Under the pieces are notes generated by a model. The model had not been told where the DNA came from. It searched no databases and saw only the letters and a list, made by a program, of their open reading frames with translations. DNA of 54,143 bases from assembly GCA_017402445.1 (NCBI GenBank), contig JAFPME010000008.1, positions 1 to 54,143 on the forward strand. The letters run 5' to 3'. The translations under genes were made by a program, and so were the position numbers. Numbering within the stretch: the stretch's first letter is position 1; each line of letters starts with the position of its first letter. Below are positions 37,501 to 44,126 of this stretch, piece by piece. The DNA comes from Prevotella sp. Lineage in GTDB: Bacteria; Bacteroidota; Bacteroidia; Bacteroidales; Bacteroidaceae.

Positions 37501-37649
37501 TTGTTGGTGCCTTTCACCATGACAGTGGCACCGATGATAGGCTCCCCGTCGGGGTCCAGCACCGTGCCCGAGACTTCCTGTTGCGCGTATGTTGCCATGC
37601 ACACAACCATGAGCACGAGGCTCAGGAGAATTCGTTTTAGGTTTTCCAT
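34536..37649 (-). CDS. susC: SusC-like TonB-dependent outer-membrane transporter
   Basis: 1037 aa. Signal peptide to about 22 (CMATYAQ), then a CarboxypepD_reg-like domain (VSGTVLDPDGEPIIGATV, to about 100), a TonB-box-like ELAEVVVTGY, the plug (GKVPGMTITSNGSPVGAGTV, FIIDGVPT, SIYGSRAANGVIIITTR) and a 22-strand barrel ending in SLGIQASF. It imports fructo-oligosaccharides into the periplasm together with SusD, as BT1763 does for levan. First gene of the operon, with a promoter at 37733-37740 and a 77-nt leader. Confidence 0.95.
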   Translation of the reverse strand: MENLKRILLSLVLMVVCMATYAQQEVSGTVLDPDGEPIIGATVMVKGTNNGTVTDFDGNFTLKVAPGTPITISYIGYKTIDTTAQAGQTLKMEDSAKELAEVVVTGYQVQRKADLTGAVAVVKTDELKSSADTDPMRALQGKVPGMTITSNGSPVGAGTVRIRGGGSFNSSQDPLFIIDGVPTTTNLNTLNMNDIESMQVLKDAASASIYGSRAANGVIIITTRSGKKGDKVKVDFSANLTAQFYNSQSMMKLANTAEYATAMAQAAMNDGLDPEAYANNYGLTLNAAAGTPIKAYDPATGQMREFTVNGRYDGFMNLSRTMRFSDTDWLDEISRTGFSQNYDLSISNATDKSSALFSFGYKKNNGILKYTDFESFSGRINTSFKVNKIITIGENATITYSNQVDCQPLENALKMAPTLPVYEEDGVTFSGPVGGMSDRQNPLRELYHNRDNRLKMWRIFGNGYINIQPIKGLLLRSNFGLDLWSENIHSVTYTWHSDVVNNSTPSTNMGAKTSVKWTWSNTANYNFTLGTDHSFILLGGIELHRDIEDRSNAYAQMFALENYDYMYPDAATGTQRATGIQEGYNLVSFFGKVDYNFKDLILASFTIRHDGSSRFGENNRYGTFPAATLGYRISQHLKQDWIDDLKIRASWGQTGNQAISNYARYGLYAATYGGERNESTAYDLHLAGSGIFPSGFRATQSQNNNLKWETTEQWNGGLDFTLFGNTLYGTYDVYVKKVKDMLINPAYLGSMGEGGASWLNGPSLQNWGMEFAIGYRGKTNFGLTYNINGNIDFFRQKVTYLPETTTGSYVHTAKENLVESKKPYGSIVGYVVDGLFQSREEVLASGQENARVGGLKYADLDGNGIINEQDQTWIFNPVPNYSWGLNIELAYKGFDFSMFWQGVAGQDVYNNQKFQTDFYSITDAGSNKGNRMLDAWTTANTGSTIPALTTNNVGNENRASSYFVENGSYAKLRQLQIGYNFPTKIIEKLKMSSARVYVSGHNLLTLKSSSLTCSDPENPNWAYPNSTSISLGIQASF

Positions 37650-37732
37650 TCTTTGTTAATTTGTTGGGTTAGTACAATTAATTGATATCTGTTTTCATTA
37701 TCGCAAGGCAATCTGACTACGCCTTTCGGTTG

Positions 37733-37828
37733 CAAAAGTAGGATGAAACGGTATGTAAGGCTTTAAAAAATCGTTCATTGAATGCTAAAATTGTTGCATG
37801 TTACATATTTTTCAGCCGATGAACGATT
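37733..37828 (-). promoter_or_regulatory. Promoter and candidate HTCS operator of susC
   Basis: Minus strand -7 box TACTTTTG (37733-37740), with no usable -33 box, as expected of an activator-dependent promoter. Upstream lie AATCGTTCAT (37769-37778) and its perfect inverse ATGAACGATT (37819-37828), with TGTTGCATGT between them. AAAAATCGTTCATTG is shared exactly with the GH32 upstream region. The remainder of the 633-bp gap to cobB holds the plus-strand promoter and structured element listed next. Confidence 0.65.
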
Positions 37829-37908
37829 CTTTCTATTCGTTTTTTTTCACTGAAACAGGATTGACAGACTATGAACAGAATGTTATAGTCGGACTGCTTG
37901 AATCCCGT

Positions 37909-37916
37909 TACCTTTG
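37909..37916 (+). promoter_or_regulatory. Distal -7 box in front of cobB
   Basis: TACCTTTG on the plus strand. Transcription from here (about 37921) would give cobB a leader of about 360 nt that contains the structured element at 37992-38079. Confidence 0.5.
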
Positions 37917-37991
37917 CATCCAGATTCATACACACTATTATTGGTTATTAGTTATTATCAGGTTATCAAAAGTTTAATAGGTATTAGTAGT

Positions 37992-38079
37992 AAAAAGATG
38001 GTGTGGGCATCTGCGGCTTCATCCTGAACCAGGTTTGCGACGACCCAAGAAATGATGAAACACGAGAGCCCACACCTTT
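37992..38079 (+). ncRNA. Candidate structured RNA element of unknown class
   Basis: A perfect 9-bp closing stem (GGTGTGGGC 38000-38008 with GCCCACACC 38068-38076) encloses a second perfect stem (TTCATC 38018-38023 with GATGAA 38054-38059) and a small CCTG/CAGG hairpin (38023-38033, mutually exclusive at one base). AAA and TTT flank the closing stem. I do not recognise a riboswitch class; in particular there is no B12 box. On the minus strand it would precede a short T run. Confidence 0.4.
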
Positions 38080-38261
38080 ACATGTATGGCATCACTCATC
38101 CTCATTTCTTTGAACACGGGTCGCAATTTGGTTCAGAAAGAGAGAATCAACTCCATTTGTTTTTAACCCACAAAATAGTCAGTATCATTATAGACTCTGC
38201 AAATATACAAATTTATTCGCAGATAACCACGACTTTTTCCCAATATCTGAAGAAAAAACAC

Positions 38262-38269
38262 TATATTTG
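38262..38269 (+). promoter_or_regulatory. Proximal -7 box of cobB
   Basis: TATATTTG, 13 nt before the ATG at 38283, giving a very short leader if used. The -33 element is weak. Confidence 0.5.
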
Positions 38270-38282
38270 CAAAAAAAGAACC

Positions 38283-39635
38283 ATGAAAGCAAGATTCTTA
38301 GTGGCAGCCAACAGCTCGGGATGCGGCAAGACTACCCTCACGGTAGGCTTGTTGCGTGTGCTGGCCCATCGCGGACTGCATGTTCAGCCCTTCAAGTGCG
38401 GACCCGACTACATCGACACGCAGTATCATCAGCAGGCTTGCGGCACTGAGAGCGTGAACCTCGACACGTGGTTTGCCGATGCCGACCATCTTGAGGATGT
38501 CTTCCGCTACTACGGTGCCGATGCCGACGTATGCGTCGTAGAAGGGGTCATGGGCCTCTTCGACGGCTACCGGCAGTGGCATGGCAGTGCGGCCGAAGTG
38601 GCGTCGCTGCTTCGGTTGCCTGTGATCCTTGTGGTGAATGCCCGTAGCATGGCCTTCAGTGCCGCTGCCATCATCCGCGGCTTCCGCGACATGATGGCCG
38701 ACCTGCTGCCCGGCGGACCCTCATCCACATCCGCCATCGTCGGCGTCATCTTCAACCAAGTGGGCTCACCGCGTCACGACCGGCTCCTGCGTGAGGCCTG
38801 CGAAGCCGTCGGCATCACTTGTCTCGGCACCATTCCCCGTCTGAAGACGATGGAAGTACCTTCTCGCCACCTCGGACTGACACTCGAAAACAAAGCAGCC
38901 ATCGAATCCTTCATCAGTCAGGCTGCACAGACCGTCGCCTCGAACATCGACATCGACCAGCTCTTGGCTGTTTGCTCTGCCGTCAACGAGCCGTTAACAA
39001 AAGAGCAAGAGCAGCCATCAACGGAAAAGGAACGGAAGAAAGATGATTCTTCACTCTTCACACCTCACGCTTCACGTAAGATAGCTGTTGCCCGTGACGA
39101 AGCCTTCAACTTCACCTATCGCGAGAACATCGACTGGCTGCGCTCGCGCGGCAACGTCGTCTTCTTCTCACCGCTCAACGACGAAAGCCTGCCCCCGGGA
39201 ACCGATTTCCTCTATCTTCCCGGCGGCTATCCCGAATTCTTTCTCCCCGCGCTGAGCCATAACAAAGCCATGCAACGTGCCATTGCCGACTACATAGAAG
39301 GCGGCGGACACGCATTGGCCGAGTGCGGCGGCATGATGTATCTCTGCCGCAGCATCATCGACGAAAAAGGAAACCATTGGCCCATGGTTGGAATACTGGC
39401 GCAGGATGCCACCATGGAAGGCAAACGTCTGCACCTTGGCTATCGGGAACTCAACGGCCTGCGCGGTCACGAGTTCCACTATTCGACAATTGTCGGCGAA
39501 GAGGCTGCGCTCGTTCAGGGACACTGGCTCACGACAAACGGCGAGCCAGCCACACCTTATTATATATATAAGAACCTCGTCGCAGGCTACACGCACATCT
39601 ACTTTCCTTCGAGCCGAACCTTCTTCTTGCCCTGA
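38283..39635 (+). CDS. cobB: Cobyrinic acid a,c-diamide synthase (CobB/CbiA)
   Basis: 450 aa. Amidates the a and c side chains of cobyrinic acid (CbiA, anaerobic route) or hydrogenobyrinic acid (CobB). P-loop ATPase: FLVAANSSGCGKTTLTVGLLR, FKCGPDYIDTQYH, VEGVMGLFDGY. C-terminal class I glutaminase: PGGYPEFF, HALAECGGMMYLC with nucleophile Cys and the late His region. The start MKARFLVA is where the family begins; the open frame to 38052 crosses the leader. It opens the second corrinoid group (cobB, aminotransferase, cbiB). Its last 37 bp overlap the convergent WG-repeat gene. Confidence 0.93.
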   Translation: MKARFLVAANSSGCGKTTLTVGLLRVLAHRGLHVQPFKCGPDYIDTQYHQQACGTESVNLDTWFADADHLEDVFRYYGADADVCVVEGVMGLFDGYRQWHGSAAEVASLLRLPVILVVNARSMAFSAAAIIRGFRDMMADLLPGGPSSTSAIVGVIFNQVGSPRHDRLLREACEAVGITCLGTIPRLKTMEVPSRHLGLTLENKAAIESFISQAAQTVASNIDIDQLLAVCSAVNEPLTKEQEQPSTEKERKKDDSSLFTPHASRKIAVARDEAFNFTYRENIDWLRSRGNVVFFSPLNDESLPPGTDFLYLPGGYPEFFLPALSHNKAMQRAIADYIEGGGHALAECGGMMYLCRSIIDEKGNHWPMVGILAQDATMEGKRLHLGYRELNGLRGHEFHYSTIVGEEAALVQGHWLTTNGEPATPYYIYKNLVAGYTHIYFPSSRTFFLP

Positions 39636-40258
39636 TAGGCCTCGAAGTAAGGCGGTTCGTCGCGCAGCTGGATGTCATCATAAATGAAGTCGGCCACAAC
39701 GGTGTCCTTCCGGTCAGGAAGAATCAGTCCCAGCTTGCCGTCTTTCTGCGCTATGATGGGCATCGTCACCAGGTCGTCCACGTAGGTGTAGCATGTGCGC
39801 AGGAAGTCATACTGCGGCGACACCAGCACTTCGCCCTTGTGGTCGCGGATGCCGAACTTGCCGTTCTCTTCGAACACCTCGTGATACTGGATGTATTTCT
39901 CCTTCACCCGCTTCAGGTAGAACTCCATCTTATGGCGGTTGTTGATCATCTCCAGCATGTATTCGAACGTATCGCAGTAGTTCGCTACTGCTCGCGCTAC
40001 TACAATCTTGAAGTCCAGGCCGCTGATGGCCTTGCGGTTCAGGTCGATGTAGCGGGCGATGGCCTCTTCCTTCTCCGGTTCGCTCAGCGTCGACAGCTGT
40101 TCCTCGAATTTCTCCATGATGCACTTGCGGCCTCTCATCGCCTTGATGTAGCGATGAATCTGGCGTCCCATCTCCTTGCAGACAAAATGATCCATTTGCC
40201 GCTGCTCGATGGGGTCAACGTACTTCGCTTCGAAGTTCTCTTGTGTTATCTTTTCCAT
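39599..40258 (-). CDS. WG-repeat-like protein of unknown function
   Basis: 219 aa, no signal peptide. The N-terminal two thirds are helical and charged (VCKEMGRQIHRYIKAMRGRK, EEAIARYIDLNRKAISGLDF). The C-terminal part has two WG/KWG-like units, NGKFGIRDHKGEVLVSPQYDF and DGKLGLILPDRKDTVVADFIYDD, a repeat usually involved in binding. I do not recognise the family. It sits alone, on the opposite strand, between cobB and the aminotransferase gene, interrupting the corrinoid genes. Its 3' end overlaps the end of cobB. Confidence 0.7.
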   Translation of the reverse strand: MEKITQENFEAKYVDPIEQRQMDHFVCKEMGRQIHRYIKAMRGRKCIMEKFEEQLSTLSEPEKEEAIARYIDLNRKAISGLDFKIVVARAVANYCDTFEYMLEMINNRHKMEFYLKRVKEKYIQYHEVFEENGKFGIRDHKGEVLVSPQYDFLRTCYTYVDDLVTMPIIAQKDGKLGLILPDRKDTVVADFIYDDIQLRDEPPYFEAYQGKKKVRLEGK

Positions 40259-40387
40259 AGGTCGTTCTTCTTTACATGATGCAACAAAGGTACGGTTTTT
40301 CGTTCAGAATAAAGAATGAAAGTAAAAAAATCTTTCCTTTTTCTTCCTTATTTCCATGTAGACCGTTCTTATTTCGCCTTTTTTCCC

Positions 40388-40395
40388 TAATTTTG
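40388..40395 (+). promoter_or_regulatory. -7 box of the CobD/CobC-type aminotransferase gene
   Basis: TAATTTTG, 21 nt before the ATG at 40417. The -33 element is weak. Confidence 0.5.
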
Positions 40396-40416
40396 CAGAT
40401 GAAATAAGAAACGATT

Positions 40417-41436
40417 ATGATTCACGGTCACGGTGACGATATTTTCGACTATGCAGGCAACGTGCTGCACAACTTCAGTTCCAATGTCTTTTCCGGAACA
40501 CGCTTGCCTGGGCTTTACGAACATCTGGCCCAGTCCATCACGTGCATCGACCATTATCCGCCTGCAGAGGCCATGGGCTTGGAGCGACTCTTGGCTCAGC
40601 GGCTGCGCTGTCAGCCGGGCTGTGTGCTGCTCACCAACGGTGCCACCGAAGCCATCTACTTGCTGGCGCAGGCCATGGGTGAGGGCTGCCGTTCGGCTGT
40701 CGTCGTGCCTACGTTCAGCGAGTACGAGGATGCCTGTCGGCTGTACGGCCATGAGGTCTGTCATGTGACGTCGCTCAGCACTCTCACCGACGACGTGCAG
40801 ACGGTGTGGCTCTGCTGCCCGAACAATCCGACGGGGCAGCTCACGCCGCGCCGACAACTCGTCGAAGCGGCCTTCAGCCACCCCCGTACAGTCTTTGTCG
40901 TCGATCAGTCGTATGCCTTCTTCTGTCTCGACGACCAGCTCGCGCCTCGCGAAGCCATGCAGTTAGGCAACGTCATCCTGCTGCGGTCCATGACGAAGCG
41001 CTTCGCCATCCCCGGACTGCGGCTGGGTTACGCCGTCGCACCGGAGCCATTCATCGACACCCTGCGGCAGTTCCGCATGCCTTGGAGCGTGAACGCCCTT
41101 GCCTTGGAAGCCTGTCGTTACATTGTTGACCATGCCGATGAACAGGCGTACGACGTCGCAGCCTATCTGAAAGAGGCCCAACGGCTGCGTCGGAGCATCC
41201 TCGCCCTGGGCCACGGCATCGAGGTGTCGCCCACGCAGACCCATTTCATGCTCGTCCGCATTCCGGGCTGTGATGCCCTCATGCTGAAGCGTCGGCTCAT
41301 GGACAGCAGCGGCATCCTCGTCCGCGCCGCCCATAATTTCGCCGGCCTCACTCCCGACCACATCCGCGTTGCCGCGCAGACGCCCGAAGAGAACAATCTC
41401 TTGGTGGAAGCGCTGGAACGGATTTTGGAATCATAG
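40417..41436 (+). CDS. cobD: Threonine-phosphate decarboxylase (CobD/CobC type, PLP-dependent)
   Basis: 339 aa, HisC-like fold type I. It should decarboxylate L-threonine O-3-phosphate to (R)-1-amino-2-propanol phosphate, the linker of the B12 nucleotide loop. Features: start MIHGHGDDIFDYAGNVLHNFSSN, VCLLTNGATEAIYLLAQAM, CCPNNPTGQLTPR, VDQSYAFF, and PLP Lys in RSMTKRFAIPGLRLGY near 197. Lying between cobB and cbiB favours this over histidinol-phosphate aminotransferase. cbiB follows after 116 nt. The symbol follows Salmonella usage (cobC in some annotations). Confidence 0.87.
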   Translation: MIHGHGDDIFDYAGNVLHNFSSNVFSGTRLPGLYEHLAQSITCIDHYPPAEAMGLERLLAQRLRCQPGCVLLTNGATEAIYLLAQAMGEGCRSAVVVPTFSEYEDACRLYGHEVCHVTSLSTLTDDVQTVWLCCPNNPTGQLTPRRQLVEAAFSHPRTVFVVDQSYAFFCLDDQLAPREAMQLGNVILLRSMTKRFAIPGLRLGYAVAPEPFIDTLRQFRMPWSVNALALEACRYIVDHADEQAYDVAAYLKEAQRLRRSILALGHGIEVSPTQTHFMLVRIPGCDALMLKRRLMDSSGILVRAAHNFAGLTPDHIRVAAQTPEENNLLVEALERILES

Positions 41437-41508
41437 GAGACTTGGGGCATCTTCAGCCCATCTGGTTTCCAGCTGAGTGGAGCCGAGGGGACAACAGTAC
41501 GGAGCTCC

Positions 41509-41516
41509 TATTTTTG
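41509..41516 (+). promoter_or_regulatory. -7 box of cbiB
   Basis: TATTTTTG, 36 nt before the cbiB ATG. It suggests cbiB has its own promoter in addition to read-through. Confidence 0.45.
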
Positions 41517-41552
41517 TTTTTGAATTTGTAAAAAGAAAAACAGTCTGTTCAG

Positions 41553-42476
41553 ATGCAAAGCATCGCAATACTTTTCCTGGGATGGTTGCTCGACAAGTTC
41601 TTGGGCGACCCATCCTCGCTGCCACACCCCGTGGTGGGATTCGGTAAGGCCATTGCTTGGGGTGAACGGCGACTCAACCGCGGCGGTCACCGTCGGCTGA
41701 AAGGGGGGCTGTTGGCCCTTGTACTCATCGTCCTTACCTATGTCGTCACACACCTTGTTTTATATATGTGCGCGCGCGCGGAACCGCAGGGATGGCTCTC
41801 TGCTGCCGTTCAGGTCGTGCTCATTTTCTTCTGCTTGGCAGGTACGACGCTCATCCGCGAGGTACGAATGGTCTTCGAGGCCCTCGAACGCAGTCTTGAC
41901 GACGGACGGCGACAGGTGGCACGCATCGTGGGCCGCGACACGTCGCAGCTCTCAGCGCAGGAAATCCGCAAGGCGGCCTTGGAGACACTGGCCGAGAACC
42001 TTTCCGACGGCGTCATCGCCCCGCTCTTCTGGTTTGTACTCTTGGGTGTTCCCGGCATGATGACGTATAAGATGGTGAATACGCTCGACTCGATGATCGG
42101 CTACCGAACCGAGCGCTACCGCCTGTTCGGCACCGTGGCAGCGCGCATCGACGACGTGGCCAACTACGTGCCCGCGCGCCTCACCGCCTTGCTCATGATC
42201 ATCGTCGCCCTGAAACCGCGTCTACTGCGCTTCGTCCTACGTTTCGGTCCGCAGCATGCGTCGCCCAACAGCGGATGGCCCGAGGCTGCACTTGCCGGAA
42301 TCCTCGGTTGTCAGTTCGGCGGACCGCACGTCTACTTCGGCGAGCTCATCGACAAGCCTTTCATCGGTACCACTGACCGCGCACTTACCACCGCCGACAT
42401 GCACCGCGCCTGCCGCATCAACTTCCTCTCCGAGCTCCTCATGCTCCTCCTCTCTGCGGCTGCGCTTTGCGTGTAA
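41553..42476 (+). CDS. cbiB: Adenosylcobinamide-phosphate synthase CbiB
   Basis: 307 aa. Joins aminopropanol phosphate to adenosylcobyric acid at the inner membrane. CbiB features: LGWLLDKFLGDPSSLPHPVVGFGKAI at the N terminus, ARIVGRDTSQLSAQEIRKAALETLAENLSDGVIAPLFWFVLLGVPG, then the motif YKMVNTLDSMIGYR and DDVANYVPARLTALLM. About four hydrophobic segments. It is the last corrinoid gene here. cobU, cobS and cobT are not in the window. Confidence 0.93.
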   Translation: MQSIAILFLGWLLDKFLGDPSSLPHPVVGFGKAIAWGERRLNRGGHRRLKGGLLALVLIVLTYVVTHLVLYMCARAEPQGWLSAAVQVVLIFFCLAGTTLIREVRMVFEALERSLDDGRRQVARIVGRDTSQLSAQEIRKAALETLAENLSDGVIAPLFWFVLLGVPGMMTYKMVNTLDSMIGYRTERYRLFGTVAARIDDVANYVPARLTALLMIIVALKPRLLRFVLRFGPQHASPNSGWPEAALAGILGCQFGGPHVYFGELIDKPFIGTTDRALTTADMHRACRINFLSELLMLLLSAAALCV

Positions 42477-42657
42477 GTGGAGAGCGGAATGCTTTTTCGT
42501 TGACAGCAGCATGGCATGGTATGATTACCCCAAAACCACAAAGCGCAGCAGTCTCCTGACCTCATAAGCTCAGGCGAAACCGAAGCTTGCGGCAATCAAG
42601 GAGTCAATTCATGAACATACGAAAAGGTCTCGGAGGACACAAAAGAGCAAAAAAAAT

Positions 42658-42939
42658 TACCAAAAAAAACGGTAGGATTTTTCTGACGTTTTAGAAGAAA
42701 GAAAACACCTGAAACGGTAAAAAGTCCATACATTTTCGCTCCTTGATGCGGCCGATTTTTCAAAATGGCCCGAATAGCGTCGCAAAACGGCTCATTCTGA
42801 ACGACAGAATGGCTCATTTTGCTCGATGAAATGGCCCGTTTTCGAGTGTAAAATGGGCCATTTTGCAAGCTTCTGAAATGTAAAGAAAATACAAGTGCTT
42901 AGCTGTGAGACAGTTAAAAAAGTCGCAAATTTCGCGCAT
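42658..42939 (+). repeat. Repeat module A: five 22-bp palindromic units with conserved flanks
   Basis: The core is five consecutive 22-bp units (starts 42761, 42783, 42805, 42827, 42849), each an AARAYGR-N-YCRTTYT type 7-1-7 palindrome plus a 7-bp spacer; unit 5 is perfect and unit 1 decayed. It is followed by AAATGTAAAGAAAATACAAG (42876-42895) and, 33 bp later, ATTTCGCGCAT (42929-42939). 86 bp before the array is a TACC/GGTA hairpin (42658-42674) with T-rich sequence after it. Module B at 53 kb repeats this order and spacing in inverse orientation. The gap 42477-43183 holds no supported gene. Confidence 0.85.
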
Positions 42940-43106
42940 TTGCAAGCTCCGGCACTTTCGTTTTCAAATAATCGATTCTCAGAGCACTTTTTTCGACTTT
43001 TTGTCCGCTTTTTTCAGTGCCCGGAAGGGGCGGCGGATGCTGGGCACGATGACCCGAGGGAACGGCCTCGGCAGCCTTGTTATACACATTGTTATCCTGT
43101 TGAGAG

Positions 43107-43137
43107 TTGCTTCGGGTCGCGCTGCAGGCTACCTTTG
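43107..43137 (+). promoter_or_regulatory. Promoter of the smalltalk gene
   Basis: TTG (43107-43109), 20-bp spacer, TACCTTTG (43130-43137). Full consensus. About 20 bp upstream lies TGTTATACACAT (43079-43090), the same 12-mer as before the M15 gene, containing a DnaA-box-like TTATACACA. Confidence 0.75.
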
Positions 43138-43183
43138 CAGCGACAAAACCGAGTTATTCACCTTTTTAAAAACACTGAAAGCC

Positions 43184-43285
43184 ATGAAAAAAGAAGACTG
43201 GAAAATGGTTCTGAAACTGGTGGTGGCCATCGCAACGGCCATCCTGAGCACGCTCGGCGTGGCCAGCTGCGCACATCTGTTCTGA
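43184..43285 (+). CDS. Smalltalk family small membrane protein
   Basis: 33 aa: a charged start (MKKEDWKMVLK), one hydrophobic segment (LVVAIATAILSTLGVASC) and a short tail. This matches the 'smalltalk' micro-proteins of Bacteroidetes, which usually lie between an HU-like DNA-binding protein gene and a peptidoglycan amidase gene. Neither partner is adjacent here. The gene has its own full-consensus promoter and its own terminator, so it is transcribed alone. The TLGVASC end could be a lipobox-like site, though the segment may simply span the membrane. The function is unknown. Confidence 0.85.
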   Translation: MKKEDWKMVLKLVVAIATAILSTLGVASCAHLF

Positions 43286-43289
43286 TTCG

Positions 43290-43323
43290 AAGCCGCGGCT
43301 CCTGCAGGGGGCTGCGGCTTTTC
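43290..43323 (+). terminator. Terminator of the smalltalk gene
   Basis: Stem AAGCCGC (43290-43296) with GCGGCTT (43314-43320) and extra internal pairing, followed by a short T run, 5 nt after the stop. Confidence 0.75.
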
Positions 43324-43401
43324 AAATCAACGTCGCAGCGCAGAGCGACTGCCTTCTTTCCGTCTTCTCGTCCTCATTCTGCATGATTTTCGGACAAATT
43401 G

Positions 43402-43432
43402 TTTGTCAATTCAAAATAATTGTCTATATTTG
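43402..43432 (+). promoter_or_regulatory. Promoter of the DUF4254-GT9 operon
   Basis: TTTG (43402-43405), 19-bp spacer, TATATTTG (43425-43432). Full consensus. It lies 27 nt before the ATG at 43460. A small ACAAA/TTTGT inverted repeat covers the -33 box. Confidence 0.75.
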
Positions 43433-43459
43433 CCGAAACAAATCATCAAACACCAAGAA

Positions 43460-44065
43460 ATGACTTTCACACAACAATGCAACGAAATCTTCGGGCAGGC
43501 CATACGCGACTACCACGAAAAGGACGACATCGACACGCCTATCAGCAACCCTTACGAGCGAGACTCCATTGAGAACAGGCTCTATCTGAAATGCTGGATT
43601 GACACCGTGCAGTGGCATCTCGAGGACATCATACGCGATCCGCACATCAATCCCATCGACGCACTCGGGCTGAAACGCCGTATCGACCGCTCGAACCAGG
43701 ACCGGACGGACCTCGTGGAGCAGATTGACAGCTATTTCCGCCAGCGCTACAGCGAGGTGAAACCGCTGCCCGAAGCACGGCTGAACACGGAGAGCCCGGC
43801 GTGGGCCGTGGACCGGCTGAGCATTCTCGCCCTCAAAATCTACCACATGCGCGAGCAGGCCGAGCGTCAGGACGCATCGCCCGAGCACCGCGAGACGTGC
43901 CGGGGCAAGCTGGGCGTGCTGCTCGAACAGCAGGTGGACCTCTCCACGGCCATCGACCAGCTGCTGGAAGACATCGAGGCCGGCCGCAAATACATGAAGG
44001 TGTATCGGCAGATGAAGATGTACAACGACCCCGCCACCAACCCCGTGCTCTACAAGAAAGCATAA
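43460..44065 (+). CDS. DUF4254 protein
   Basis: 201 aa, soluble, helical. It begins MTFTQQCNEIFGQAIRDYHEKDDIDTPISNPY and contains WHLEDIIRDPHINP and LARLNTESPAWAVDRLSILALKIYHMREQ-like family blocks, then ends with coiled helices. In Bacteroidales this family is nearly always next to a family 9 glycosyltransferase, as here (61-nt gap). It probably assists or modifies lipopolysaccharide or capsule assembly; no activity is known. The start follows the promoter; the longer frame upstream overlaps it. Confidence 0.82.
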   Translation: MTFTQQCNEIFGQAIRDYHEKDDIDTPISNPYERDSIENRLYLKCWIDTVQWHLEDIIRDPHINPIDALGLKRRIDRSNQDRTDLVEQIDSYFRQRYSEVKPLPEARLNTESPAWAVDRLSILALKIYHMREQAERQDASPEHRETCRGKLGVLLEQQVDLSTAIDQLLEDIEAGRKYMKVYRQMKMYNDPATNPVLYKKA

Positions 44066-44126
44066 GCACACGCGGAGTCTGCACCAAGGGAGGACAGCAG
44101 AAGGTAGATCCAAAGAACCGTATGGA

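Noticed and set aside
38052-38282. Leader peptide or longer N terminus of cobB
   Set aside because: The frame is open but the sequence is unlike the family, contains the proximal -7 box, and has no clear run of one amino acid as in attenuators.
41440-41540. B12 riboswitch before cbiB
   Set aside because: The gap is only 116 nt and lacks the conserved B12 box and the four-way core.
42596-42868. 90-codon minus-strand ORF over module A
   Set aside because: It mainly translates the 22-bp repeats, whose length is not a multiple of three, so every unit is read in another frame. Nothing suggests a protein.
42761-42870. CRISPR array
   Set aside because: Units are contiguous 22-bp palindromes with 7-bp spacers, not 28-47-bp repeats with unique spacers, and no cas genes are nearby.
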